A model generated the notes under the pieces. The model was not told the DNA's origin. It did no database searches and saw nothing but the letters and a program-made list of their open reading frames with translations. Shown here piece by piece: positions 38,017 to 49,221 of a stretch of 64,000 bases of DNA. The translations under genes and the position numbers were made by a program. How positions within the stretch are numbered: position 1 is the stretch's first letter; every line of letters begins with the position of its first letter. Source of the DNA: Geobacillus thermocatenulatus (GTDB lineage Bacteria; Bacillota; Bacilli; Bacillales; Anoxybacillaceae); the NCBI RefSeq assembly GCF_002217655.1, contig NZ_NEWK01000001.1, forward strand, positions 1,436,001 through 1,500,000. The letters run 5' to 3'.

Positions 38017-40206
38017 ATGTCAGTTGCATACAATCCGCAAACGAAGCAGTTTCATTTGCGGGCGGGAAAGGCGAGCTACGTGATGCAGCTTTTCCGCTCC
38101 GGCTATTTGGCGCATGTCTATTGGGGAAAAGCGGTGCGCGATGTTCGAGGCGCGCGGGCGTTTCCGCGGCTCGATCGCGCGTTTTCCCCTAACCCCGACC
38201 CATCCGACCGCACGTTTTCGCTCGATACGCTGCCGCAAGAATATCCAGCCTATGGGAATACCGATTTCCGGGCTCCGGCGTATCAAGTGCAGCTTGAGAA
38301 TGGCTCGACGGTGACCGATTTGCGCTACAAAACGCACCGCATTTACAAAGGGAAGCCTAGACTGAACGGGCTGCCGGCGACATACGTGGAGCATGAACAG
38401 GAAGCGGAGACGCTCGAAATTGTCCTTTTAGATGCGCTGATCGGTCTAGAGGTCACGTTGCAGTATACGGCGTATGAAAAATGGAACGTCATCACGCGCG
38501 CGGCCCATTTTGAAAACAAAGGCGGCGAGCGGTTGAAGCTGCTGCGCGCGCTCAGTATGAGCGTCGATTTCCCAACTGCTGACTATGATTGGATCCATCT
38601 CCCCGGAGCGTGGGGGCGCGAGCGCTGGATCGAGCGCCGCCCGCTTCTGACCGGCGTGCAAGCGGCGGAAAGCCGCCGCGGCGCGAGCAGCCACCAACAA
38701 AACCCATTTATCGCGCTCGTCGCCAAAAACGCCGATGAACACCAAGGCGAAGTATACGGGTTCAGCTTGGTGTACAGCGGCAATTTTCTCGCCCAAATCG
38801 AGGTGGACCAGTTCGGCACTGCCCGCGTCTCGATGGGGATCAACCCGTTTGATTTCACATGGCTGCTTCAGCCGGGTGAGTCGTTCCAAACGCCGGAAGT
38901 GGTCATGGTTTACTCCGACCAAGGGTTGAACGGGATGTCGCAAACCTACCACGAACTGTACCGCACCCGCCTGGCGCGCGGCGCGTTCCGCGACCGCGAA
39001 CGTCCGATTTTAATCAACAATTGGGAAGCGACGTACTTTGATTTTAACGAAGAAAAAATCGTCAACATCGCGAGAACAGCAGCGGAGCTTGGCATCGAAC
39101 TGGTTGTGCTTGACGACGGCTGGTTTGGGGAGCGCGACGACGACCGCCGTTCGCTCGGCGATTGGATCGTCAACCGGCGCAAGCTTCCAAACGGCTTGGA
39201 CGGGTTGGCGAAACAAGTGAACGAACTCGGGCTGCAGTTCGGCTTATGGATCGAACCGGAAATGGTGTCGCCAAACAGCGAGCTGTACCGGAAACATCCC
39301 GACTGGTGCCTCCATGTGCCGAACCGCCCGCGCTCTGAAGGAAGAAATCAGCTTGTGCTCGATTATTCCCGCCAAGACGTGTGCGACTATATGATTGAAA
39401 CGATCTCGAACGTGCTTGCGAGTGCTCCCATCACTTATGTGAAATGGGACATGAACCGCCATATGACGGAAATCGGTTCGGCCGCCCTGCCGCCCGAGCG
39501 CCAGCGCGAAACGGCGCACCGCTATATGCTTGGGCTCTATCGGGTGATGGACGAGATCACCGCGCGTTTTCCGCACATTTTGTTTGAAAGCTGCTCAGGA
39601 GGCGGAGGGCGGTTTGACCCGGGGATTCTCTATTATATGCCGCAAACATGGACGAGCGACAACACCGACGCCGTCTCGCGCCTGAAAATCCAGTACGGCA
39701 CAAGTCTCGTTTACCCAGTGAGCGCCATGGGCGCCCACGTCTCGGCCGTGCCGAACCACCAAGTCGGGCGGGTGACATCGCTCACGATGCGCGGCCATGT
39801 GGCGATGTCAGGCAACTTCGGCTATGAGCTCGATATCACGAAATTGACGGAAACAGAAAAACAAATCATCAAGGAACAAGTCGCGTTTTACAAGGACGTG
39901 CGCCGCCTCGTCCAGTTCGGTACGTTCTATCGGTTGTTAAGCCCATTTGAGGGCAATGAAGCAGCATGGATGTTCGTCTCTGCCGACCGCTCGGAAGCGC
40001 TCGTCGCCTACTTCCGCGTTCTGGCCGAAGCGAACGCCCCGCTGTCATACGTGCGCTTAAAAGGTCTTGACCCGAATCAAGACTATGAAATCGAAGGCCT
40101 TGGCGTCTACGGCGGCGACGAGCTGATGTATGCCGGAGTGGCGGTGCCGCACCGCTTGGGCGATTTTATCAGCATGATGTGGCGATTGAAAGCCGTTCAA
40201 CGTTAG
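38017..40206 (+). CDS. agaA: GH36 alpha-galactosidase
   Basis: Hydrolyses terminal alpha-1,6-galactose from melibiose and raffinose-type sugars. A 729-residue intracellular enzyme: N-terminal beta-supersandwich (~1-330), TIM barrel, C-terminal beta domain. The nucleophile is Asp478 in VKWDMNRHMTE and the acid/base Asp548 in WTSDNTDAVSR, the positions known for Geobacillus AgaA/AgaB. Residue 355 is Ala, as I recall for AgaA rather than AgaB. No signal peptide. Next to the Leloir genes, which use the released galactose. Confidence 0.92.
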   Translation: MSVAYNPQTKQFHLRAGKASYVMQLFRSGYLAHVYWGKAVRDVRGARAFPRLDRAFSPNPDPSDRTFSLDTLPQEYPAYGNTDFRAPAYQVQLENGSTVTDLRYKTHRIYKGKPRLNGLPATYVEHEQEAETLEIVLLDALIGLEVTLQYTAYEKWNVITRAAHFENKGGERLKLLRALSMSVDFPTADYDWIHLPGAWGRERWIERRPLLTGVQAAESRRGASSHQQNPFIALVAKNADEHQGEVYGFSLVYSGNFLAQIEVDQFGTARVSMGINPFDFTWLLQPGESFQTPEVVMVYSDQGLNGMSQTYHELYRTRLARGAFRDRERPILINNWEATYFDFNEEKIVNIARTAAELGIELVVLDDGWFGERDDDRRSLGDWIVNRRKLPNGLDGLAKQVNELGLQFGLWIEPEMVSPNSELYRKHPDWCLHVPNRPRSEGRNQLVLDYSRQDVCDYMIETISNVLASAPITYVKWDMNRHMTEIGSAALPPERQRETAHRYMLGLYRVMDEITARFPHILFESCSGGGGRFDPGILYYMPQTWTSDNTDAVSRLKIQYGTSLVYPVSAMGAHVSAVPNHQVGRVTSLTMRGHVAMSGNFGYELDITKLTETEKQIIKEQVAFYKDVRRLVQFGTFYRLLSPFEGNEAAWMFVSADRSEALVAYFRVLAEANAPLSYVRLKGLDPNQDYEIEGLGVYGGDELMYAGVAVPHRLGDFISMMWRLKAVQR

Positions 40207-40250
40207 GAAGGGATGCTGCCGCTCGAGCCTATGCAACAGCCCAAAACGAT

Positions 40251-40283
40251 TCGAACCCGGTGTCGCTTAGACATCGGGTTCGA
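40251..40283. terminator. Bidirectional terminator
   Basis: TCGAACCCGGTGTC and GACATCGGGTTCGA pair with one mismatch around a 5-nt loop. The hairpin overlaps the 3' end of the convergent ecsC-like gene. Confidence 0.65.
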
Positions 40284-41049
40284 GTTGTTTAAGCTTCTCG
40301 ATAATGCGCCGCTTCCGATAAAGCATCTTCCCGGTTTCGGCGATGTCTTCCATAAACGATTTGTTAAACAGCGAACCGAAAATGACGCCGATGATCGGAA
40401 CGGCTTGAAACAGCTTTTTCCACCCGTACTGGTCGCGGAACGTCATCATCACTTCCCGCCAGCCTTGCAGTTCGGAAAAGACGCGCCCGCGTTCATGGGA
40501 GAACGACGAAAGTTCGTCCAAAATCGCTTTTTTCCCGACAATGTCCGCCGCGGCAAACTGCAGGCATTTGACGACAAACACGCGCTCCTCTTTTTCCTTC
40601 GGGTCATATCCGTACACGATGGCGATCTCTTGCAGCGTTTTCAGCGCTAAGCCGAGAAGCGCCGGAATGTCCACCGCCAGCGTCAGCGCCCCGCCCATTC
40701 CAGTCGCCGCCCCTTGCAGCTGGGCGAATGTGACGCGCGCATCGATCAACTCGTCGCAAACGCGATCCATCGTCGCAAGCGGCAAGTGCGGCACCTCGGC
40801 CAACGACGATACGCCAAGCTTGTCCAATACCTTTCCTTCATTCACCAAGTATTGCCCGCCGCTTTGAATATAGCTGCCCAGCTCATCAAGCAGCTGCCCA
40901 AGTTTTCGATGGACGATTTTGGGGGTCAGCTTATCGAGCACTTGAAACGGCAAGCGGCCGAGCTTTTCCCAAAACCATAGGTCTTTTTGGGAGTGTTCCC
41001 ACTGTTCGATTTGCTTTAGTTCTTTTTGCAGCTCCAGTATGGCATCCAT
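40267..41049 (-). CDS. EcsC family protein
   Basis: A 260-residue protein with the EcsC-family body (LDKLTPKIVHRKLGQLLDELGSYIQSGG; GAATGMGGALTLAVDIPALLGLALKTLQEIAIVYG; QAVPIIGVIFGSLFNKSF). Two Gly-rich hydrophobic segments suggest membrane association. The function of the family is unclear; it is named after a gene next to an ABC transporter. It interrupts the galactoside cluster on the opposite strand. Start at MDAILELQK after AGGAGG. Confidence 0.78.
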   Translation of the reverse strand: MDAILELQKELKQIEQWEHSQKDLWFWEKLGRLPFQVLDKLTPKIVHRKLGQLLDELGSYIQSGGQYLVNEGKVLDKLGVSSLAEVPHLPLATMDRVCDELIDARVTFAQLQGAATGMGGALTLAVDIPALLGLALKTLQEIAIVYGYDPKEKEERVFVVKCLQFAAADIVGKKAILDELSSFSHERGRVFSELQGWREVMMTFRDQYGWKKLFQAVPIIGVIFGSLFNKSFMEDIAETGKMLYRKRRIIEKLKQLEPDV

Positions 41050-41172
41050 GCTTGGGCCTCCTGTTCCTTCTTTATGTTTAGGATAAGTTGATTGTAACGA
41101 ATTATACGGATGAAGGAAGGGCTTTGTTTCTAACAAGAAGCTTGTCGGTATAATCAAAATCGGAATTTTTCG

Positions 41173-41201
41173 TTGACGGATAGTAAAATTTTAACTAAAA
41201 T
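41173..41201 (+). promoter_or_regulatory. galKET promoter overlapped by an operator
   Basis: TTGACG-17-TAAAAT lies 36 nt before galK. The quasi-palindrome TAGTAAAATTTTAACTA (41181-41197) fills the spacer and runs into the -10 box, so a bound repressor would block RNA polymerase directly. Confidence 0.6.
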
Positions 41202-41237
41202 ATTTATTAGACTAGATGACCTTAAGGAGGCCTTTTC

Positions 41238-42422
41238 ATGATCGCAGCTTTAAAACAACAATTTACCCAACTTTTTGGCGGCTCGGACGAAGCCATCCGC
41301 ACCTTCTTCGCCCCCGGCCGCGTCAATTTGATCGGTGAGCATACGGATTACAACGGCGGGCATGTGCTGCCGTGCGCGCTTGCGATCGGCACGTATGCGC
41401 TTGTTCGGCAGACGAAAGAGCCATTTGTCCGCTTTTATTCGCAAAACTTCCCGGAAACGGGAGTGATCACGGTCTCTTACGACGACTTGTCTTATCGTCG
41501 CGAACACGGCTGGGCGAACTACCCCAAAGGAATCTTGGCTGCGTTTCAAGCGCTTGGCCCGCTTGAGACCGGATTGGATATTTTGTATTACGGCACGATC
41601 CCGAACGGCGCCGGGCTGTCGTCATCGGCGTCGATTGAGCTTGTGACCGCGGTGATGCTCAACGAACTGTTCAGGCGCGGGCTTGATCAGCTGGAGCTTG
41701 TGAAAATGAGCCAAAACGTAGAAAATAAATACGTTGGGGTCAATTGCGGCATTATGGATCAGTTTGCCGTCGGCATGGGGAAACAAGATTGCGCCATTCT
41801 ATTAAACTGCCAGACGCTCGAGTACCGTTATTTGCCGCTCGTGCTCAACGATTGTTCGATTGTCATCGCGAACACAAACAAAAAGCGCGGCTTGGCGGAC
41901 TCGGCGTACAACGAGCGGCGGGCGACGTGTGAGGCGGCGCTCGCGAAGCTGCAAAGCGTGCGGAACATCGCCTCGCTCGGCGAGCTGACAAGCGCGGAAC
42001 TGGCCCGTTATGCACATCTTCTTTCTCCGCTTGAACAAAAACGGGCCCGCCATGCGGTGACGGAAAACGAGCGGACGCTTGAAGCCGCCCGGGCGCTTGA
42101 GCGGGGAGACCTGATCCGCTTTGGCGAGTTGATGAAACAGTCGCATTTGTCGCTGCGCAATGATTACGAAGTGACAGGCGTTGAACTCGACACGCTCGTT
42201 GAAGCGGCATGGTCGCACGAAGGAACGGTCGGGGCGCGCATGACTGGAGCGGGATTCGGCGGCTGCACGGTGAACATTGTGAAAAAGGCATGCGTTCAAG
42301 ATTTCATTGAACGGGTCGGAAACGCGTATGCCGAAAAAATCGGTTATGAAGCAAGCTTTTATGTCGTTGAAGTTGGCGGCGGGGCGAGGGAACTGATCGA
42401 ACAGGAGGAGATGAGCCAATGA
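41238..42422 (+). CDS. galK: Galactokinase
   Basis: A 394-residue GHMP kinase that phosphorylates galactose at C1. Motifs: [22 protein letters not shown] (substrate signature, ~29-50), [15 protein letters not shown] (ATP loop), and [13 protein letters not shown] near the C-terminus. The ATG follows AAGGAGG. Its stop overlaps galE by 4 nt. Confidence 0.95.
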   Translation: MIAALKQQFTQLFGGSDEAIRTFFAPGRVNLIGEHTDYNGGHVLPCALAIGTYALVRQTKEPFVRFYSQNFPETGVITVSYDDLSYRREHGWANYPKGILAAFQALGPLETGLDILYYGTIPNGAGLSSSASIELVTAVMLNELFRRGLDQLELVKMSQNVENKYVGVNCGIMDQFAVGMGKQDCAILLNCQTLEYRYLPLVLNDCSIVIANTNKKRGLADSAYNERRATCEAALAKLQSVRNIASLGELTSAELARYAHLLSPLEQKRARHAVTENERTLEAARALERGDLIRFGELMKQSHLSLRNDYEVTGVELDTLVEAAWSHEGTVGARMTGAGFGGCTVNIVKKACVQDFIERVGNAYAEKIGYEASFYVVEVGGGARELIEQEEMSQ

Positions 42423-43405
42423 TTTTAATTTGTGGTGGGGCAGGGTATATCGGCAGCCATGCGGTGTACCGCCTGATCGAAAAAGGCGAGAACGTGGTCG
42501 TGGTGGATAACTTGCAGACGGGGCACAAAGAAGCGGTTCACCCTGATGCGGTGTTTTGCCAAGGCGATATTCGCGACCGCGAGTTTTTGCGCGAGGTGTT
42601 TCGCCGGCACGACATTGAGGCGGTCATTCATTTTGCGGCGAACTCATTGGTCGGCGAAAGCATGGAAGAGCCGCTGAACTATTACGACAACAATGTGTAC
42701 GGGACACAAGTGTTGCTTGAAGTGATGAGAGAATTTGGCGTCAAGCAAATCGTCTTTTCTTCAACCGCCGCGGTGTATGGGGAGCCGAAACAAATCCCGA
42801 TCATCGAAACCGATCCGACCGAACCGACAAACGCGTACGGAGAAACAAAGCTTGCGATGGAAAAAATGATGAAATGGGCGGACCGCGCCTATGGCATCCG
42901 CTCGATTTCGCTCCGCTACTTTAATGTCGCCGGGGCGTACGGCACGACAATCGGTGAGGACCACAACCCGGAGACGCATCTCATTCCATTGATTTTAAAA
43001 GTGCCGCTTGGCCAGCGCGAGGAAATTTCCATTTTCGGCGATGACTACGACACGCCCGACGGCACGTGCATCCGCGACTACATTCATGTGCTTGATCTCG
43101 TCGATGCCCATTGGCTGGCGCTCGAGAAATTGCGGAGCGGGGCAGACAGCGATGTATACAATTTAGGCAACGGAAATGGATTTAGCGTCAAAGAAGTGAT
43201 CGAAGCGGCGCGGCAAGTGACCGGACACCCGATCCCTGCCCGCGTCGTGGCGCGGCGACCGGGCGACCCGGCGAGGCTTGTCGCTTCATCGGAAAAAGCG
43301 AAGCGCGAGCTTGGTTGGGAACCGAACTACCCGTCCATTGCGGACATTGTCGCGTCGGCGTGGGAATGGCACAAAGCGCGGCCAAACGGCTATCGGGGTG
43401 TGTGA
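42419..43405 (+). CDS. galE: UDP-glucose 4-epimerase
   Basis: A 328-residue short-chain dehydrogenase-type epimerase. NAD motif GGAGYIGSH at the N-terminus, catalytic SSTAAVYG and YGETKLAME (Tyr-x3-Lys), and substrate-binding [22 protein letters not shown]. It interconverts UDP-galactose and UDP-glucose. It overlaps galK and is 3 nt from galT. Confidence 0.95.
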   Translation: MILICGGAGYIGSHAVYRLIEKGENVVVVDNLQTGHKEAVHPDAVFCQGDIRDREFLREVFRRHDIEAVIHFAANSLVGESMEEPLNYYDNNVYGTQVLLEVMREFGVKQIVFSSTAAVYGEPKQIPIIETDPTEPTNAYGETKLAMEKMMKWADRAYGIRSISLRYFNVAGAYGTTIGEDHNPETHLIPLILKVPLGQREEISIFGDDYDTPDGTCIRDYIHVLDLVDAHWLALEKLRSGADSDVYNLGNGNGFSVKEVIEAARQVTGHPIPARVVARRPGDPARLVASSEKAKRELGWEPNYPSIADIVASAWEWHKARPNGYRGV

Positions 43406-43408
43406 GCG

Positions 43409-46022
<2,614 letters not shown>

Positions 46023-46027
46023 CCGCC

Positions 46028-46471
46028 TTAATGGAACTCGATATCAACGCGTTTTTTCGTTCCTGTCGTTGTTTTCGGGATATGAATGTCCAGCACGCCG
46101 TTTTTGTACGTCGCGCGAATGTTTTCCGTCGCCGCATCCGCCGGCAGGGTGATCGACCGTTGGAAGCGACCGAAGAAGCGTTCACGCCGGTGCATTTGTT
46201 CTTCTCTTACATCGTGGTGCCGCTGAATCGTGCCGCTGATGGTCAACATGTTGTTCTGCACGTCAATGTGCACATCCTCTTTCCGCTCCAGCCCCGGCAA
46301 GTCGCACGAAACGACGTACTCGTTTTCCGTTTCATGCATGTCGATGCGCGGCATCCAGTGCTGCTCATCCATATGAGTGAACAGCGATGGAAAATCACTA
46401 GCAAAAAAGCGGTTCATATCCCGGCGAATCGATTCCAAGTGCCGGAACGGGTCATACGGAATTAACGCCAT
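46028..46471 (-). CDS. Hsp20/alpha-crystallin small heat-shock protein
   Basis: A 147-residue chaperone. Residues ~40-140 form the alpha-crystallin domain (MPRIDMHETENEYVVSCDLPGLERKEDVHIDV; ATYKNGVLDIHIPKT). The N-terminal ALIPYDPFRHLESIRRDMNRFF is typical. It binds unfolding proteins under heat stress. AAGGAGG precedes the ATG. No CIRCE element is visible upstream. Confidence 0.9.
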   Translation of the reverse strand: MALIPYDPFRHLESIRRDMNRFFASDFPSLFTHMDEQHWMPRIDMHETENEYVVSCDLPGLERKEDVHIDVQNNMLTISGTIQRHHDVREEQMHRRERFFGRFQRSITLPADAATENIRATYKNGVLDIHIPKTTTGTKKRVDIEFH

Positions 46472-46538
46472 AGCTGCTTTCCTCCTTGCCAGCAAGAAAT
46501 GTTTTTCCGCTCAGTAGTGTGAACCGGATTCGTCTGTT

Positions 46539-46829
46539 TTATGTATGATTGGCTTGCAATTGTTCCATCACCGTCAAATACGCTTGAATGAGTGCTACTT
46601 TCATGCCATCCGGCAAGTCAGAAGCGGCCACCCGCTTAACGGCGTAATAAAACTTCACTTCAGGCGATTGTCGCACGCGCGGATGCGTCCATTCATCGCG
46701 CAGCTCCTGCCTGATCGTTTCATACAAAAGAGTTTGGCTTTCTTGTTCATCAAGCGGTCCGTCCGCGAGCGATCGGTTCGGCCAAAGGCGGCGGTAGGCG
46801 TCAAGCAAAACGGAAAATGAATGATTCAT
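46539..46829 (-). CDS. Hypothetical helical protein
   Basis: A 96-residue protein (MNHSFSVLLDAYRRLWPNRS; QESQTLLYETIRQELRDEW; GMKVALIQAYLTVMEQLQA), helical and without membrane segments. Family not recognised. GGAGGA lies 9 nt before the chosen ATG; the ATG three codons upstream is too close to it. TATAAT at 46886-46891 on the minus strand may be its -10 box. Confidence 0.55.
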   Translation of the reverse strand: MNHSFSVLLDAYRRLWPNRSLADGPLDEQESQTLLYETIRQELRDEWTHPRVRQSPEVKFYYAVKRVAASDLPDGMKVALIQAYLTVMEQLQANHT

Positions 46830-46950
46830 CGCATCCATTCCTCCTTCGTTGATGCTCGTTTTTTATCTTATTACATTACATTTACATTATAGTTGATGTG
46901 AGCAGCCATTACAGGGGGGCAGTCTGCAACATTGCGAATGGAAATTCCAG

Positions 46951-46979
46951 TTGACATAGAAAGTCAGGCGTAATATAAT
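46951..46979 (+). promoter_or_regulatory. rrn promoter P1
   Basis: TTGACA-17-TATAAT, a perfect SigA consensus, first of three in a row before the rRNA leader. Confidence 0.85.
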
Positions 46980-47047
46980 CAAAATCGCCGCTTCACGACA
47001 GCGCGATGCCAAGAGGCAAACGGCAACGAAACAATCAAAAAATGTGG

Positions 47048-47075
47048 TTGACAAACAGCGGATGATAAGTATAAT
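47048..47075 (+). promoter_or_regulatory. rrn promoter P2
   Basis: TTGACA-16-TATAAT, perfect hexamers. Confidence 0.85.
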
Positions 47076-47138
47076 AAAACATTGCCGCGACGTAATAAAC
47101 GGATAAACGCGGCAGAAACAAAGCAGAGAAAACAACGC

Positions 47139-47166
47139 TTGACATTTTGAAAGATTTGTTTATAAT
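47139..47166 (+). promoter_or_regulatory. rrn promoter P3
   Basis: TTGACA-16-TATAAT, perfect hexamers, about 205 nt before the 16S start. The leader contains the usual GTTCCTTGAAAACTGA stretch seen before Bacillaceae rRNA genes. Confidence 0.85.
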
Positions 47167-47370
47167 AATAGTTGTCGTTAAGTTACAAAAGCAGTTGCTT
47201 GTTCCTTGAAAACTGAACGAAACGAAGCGCGACGAAAAGCTGAGGCCGCTTGCCTATCGGCGAAACGCGCTGGGAGGCCCGCGAGCGGGCTTAGCCCGCC
47301 AAAGCGGGACACGAAGCGTCGCGAGCCGATAGCGGCCGAAGCTAGACAATCCGAAAAGCCAATCAACTTT

Positions 47371-47499
47371 CTTTTGGAGAGTTTGATCCTGGCTCAGGAC
47401 GAACGCTGGCGGCGTGCCTAATACATGCAAGTCGAGCGGACCGAACGGGAGCTTGCTCTCGTTTGGTCAGCGGCGGACGGGTGAGTAACACGTGGGCAA
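47371..47499 (+). rRNA. 16S rRNA, 5' fragment only
   Basis: Begins with GGAGAGTTTGATCCTGG and CTCAGGACGAACGCTGG and runs through helix 6 to GTGAGTAACACGTGGGCAA, about the first 129 nt of 16S. It then stops abruptly at 23S sequence instead of continuing into CCTGCCC. The rest of 16S (~1.4 kb) is missing. Confidence 0.9.
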
Positions 47500-47618
47500 G
47501 AGATTTCCCACCGCGTTAGGCGGGTAAGATCCCTCGAAGATGACGAGGTCGATAGGTCCGAGGTGGAAGCGTGGCGACACGTGGAGCTGACGGATACTAA
47601 TCGATCGAGGGCTTAACC
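47500..47618 (+). rRNA. 23S rRNA, 3' fragment only
   Basis: Starts at GAGATTTCCCACC and includes AAGATCCCTCGAAGATGACG, GGTCGATAGGTCCGAGGTGG and GGATACTAATCGATCGAGG, the 3' end of Geobacillus-type 23S. It is fused directly to the 16S fragment. No 5S gene is seen downstream before the tRNAs. Confidence 0.9.
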
Positions 47619-47826
47619 TAGAAAAGCGCAGGCGAGCGGTTCGCCGCGACGGGCAAATGTTCTTCACCTCGAGGGGTGCTGGCACCCCGAGGGGGAAGGT
47701 TATTTGGCAGAAGAGAGCTAGGCGCTGGAACTGGACAAAGAAAAGCGCAGGCGAGCGGTTCGCCCCGGCTTCTTCCCGAAACGGTTATCTAGTTTTGAAG
47801 GAATGAACTTCCTTCACCATTACAAC
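47619..47826 (+). other. rRNA-tRNA spacer with a direct repeat
   Basis: A ~25-bp direct repeat, AAAAGCGCAGGCGAGCGG plus TTCGCC, occurs at about 47622 and 47742. Between them is a strong hairpin (GGGGTGC/GCACCCC, 47673-47688). A GAAGGAA/TTCCTTC hairpin follows at 47797-47816. 5S rRNA would normally lie in this interval but is absent. Confidence 0.6.
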
Positions 47827-47898
47827 GCGGAAGTAGTTCAGTGGTAGAACACCACCTTGCCAAGGTGGGGGTCGCGGGTTCGAGTCCCGTCTTCCGCT
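47827..47898 (+). tRNA. tRNA-Gly (GCC)
   Basis: Acceptor GCGGAAG/CTTCCGC, anticodon loop TTGCCAA, T-loop TTCGAGT. CCA is not encoded. Confidence 0.93.
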
Positions 47899-47907
47899 TC
47901 CCAATAT

Positions 47908-47981
47908 GCGCTCGTAGCTCAATTGGATAGAGCATCTGACTACGGATCAGAAGGTTAGGGGTTCGAATCCTCTCGAGCGCG
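47908..47981 (+). tRNA. tRNA-Arg (ACG)
   Basis: Acceptor GCGCTCG/CGAGCGC, anticodon loop CTACGGA, T-loop TTCGAAT. CCA is not encoded. It lies 9 nt after tRNA-Gly(GCC), probably in one transcript. Confidence 0.93.
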
Positions 47982-48004
47982 TTTCATTATCTTTAAAAAA
48001 GATA

Positions 48005-48033
48005 TTGACAAAAAAGCAATTTGCCATTATATT
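48005..48033 (+). promoter_or_regulatory. Promoter before tRNA-Gly (CCC)
   Basis: TTGACA-17-TATATT, 45 nt before the tRNA. Confidence 0.7.
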
Positions 48034-48077
48034 TTTATTGCGATCGTTTTTAAGACAAGTTCACTGATATGGATTAT

Positions 48078-48148
48078 GCGGGTGTAGTTTAATGGTAAAA
48101 CCTCAGCTTCCCAAGCTGAAGTCGTGGGTTCGATTCCCATCACCCGCT
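48078..48148 (+). tRNA. tRNA-Gly (CCC)
   Basis: Acceptor GCGGGTG/CACCCGC, anticodon stem TCAGC/GCTGA with loop TTCCCAA, so the anticodon is CCC and reads GGG only. CCA is not encoded. It has its own promoter. Confidence 0.9.
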
Positions 48149-48335
48149 TTCCTTTATTTTATCGTGAATATTGTAGAGTATGCTCTGTTGATGATGCTCC
48201 AACAACTTGGCAGGATCGAGCAACGAGCAATAGCTTCTTTGGAACAACTATGAGTTGCCCCGACGCATCAGGCTTCTTCGAGTAAGCTTGTAGAGGAAGG
48301 GGCAGCGGAAATAATGAGAGTGTCGTGATTGCTAT

Positions 48336-48412
48336 GTCCCAGTAGCTCAGTAGGATAGAGCAGCGGCCTTCTAAGCCGTCGGTCGGGAGTTCGAGTCTCT
48401 CCTGGGACGCCA
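48336..48412 (+). tRNA. tRNA-Arg (TCT)
   Basis: Acceptor GTCCCAG/CTGGGAC, anticodon loop CTTCTAA, T-loop TTCGAGT. The only tRNA of the four with an encoded CCA. AT-rich foreign-looking DNA starts just after it, so its 3' end may have served as an integration site. Confidence 0.92.
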
Positions 48413-48853
48413 CTTACATACGATTGGTCAGGGTTAACATTGCTGAAATCCTTGATATGACCGCATTCGCGGTCGTTTTTCATTTTTTGGGAATCTCGAA
48501 AAAACGATAGGATCCGAAAAAATTTTGCACGAATTTTGCACTGTGATCACAAAGGCATTATTTTGTTCCTTCTCGTCTATGATGTGAGAGTAGAAATCTT
48601 CATTTGAAAGAGCGTGCAAACGTTCCAAAAGAATGTACAAAATCTGGAACAATCCGCAAACATTTTGCGCATGATTTCCGAATCCTCCTGAAATGATTTG
48701 AAAAAGGATTCTGAAATAATGTGATAATTTCCATTAGAATATTATGAAGAGAATGCTAATTATATTTGAATTATAATAAATATTGAGAAAAAAATGATTA
48801 GTGTTAGTATTTGTATTGAATGTAATATTCAGTATTTTTTAGGAGGTGGTTCT
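48413..48853 (+). other. AT-rich gap after tRNA-Arg
   Basis: No gene is convincing. A terminator-like hairpin (GACCGC/GCGGTC then GTTTTTC) lies ~50 nt past the tRNA. A near-direct pair (TTTTGCACGAATTTTGCAC) resembles sequence next to integrase genes at phage attachment sites. Composition changes sharply to AT-rich here, suggesting remnants of an integrated element. Confidence 0.4.
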
Positions 48854-49221
48854 ATGTTAACTAAGACAGGAATTGTTCTAGATCAGGTCGAAATAAATAG
48901 GAGAATAAAAGAAAAAATTTTGAAAGATTGGGAATTAGAATGTTATCAAAGTTTTAGAGATAATATTCTAGATAAGGAACATCCTTATCCTTGTTATTTT
49001 GCAGTAGAAGCTGAGAAAAAAAGGTTTGTCACGATATATTTTTGTACAGTCGACAACTAAAGATGAATTATTAAGACTACGAGACGGTTTATATGAATAC
49101 ATTAAGACATATAGAAACATTGGGAAACGAACTGCTTTAGTAACATTTTTTAAACCTCCGAAAGAAGTTGTGTATGCAGAATATTACAAAGGACAGTTTT
49201 GGAAAGTGTTACAATTTTTAA
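48854..49221 (+). pseudogene. YqcI/YcgG family gene, broken
   Basis: The first part reads MLTKTGIVLDQVEINRRIKE to YPCYFAVEAEKK. The continuation LSRYIFVQSTTKDELLRLRD to LVTFFKP...FWKVLQFL is in the next frame. The switch falls at a run of seven A (near 49020); removing one A restores EKKGLSRY. An IS200/IS605 left end cuts the gene ~195 nt later and the rest is missing. The original protein is of unknown function. AGGAGGTGG precedes the ATG. Confidence 0.65.

Noticed and set aside
48159..48483. Minus-strand frames overlapping tRNA-Arg (…PGETRTPDRRL…)
   Set aside because: This is the well-known false ORF made by translating a tRNA in antisense.
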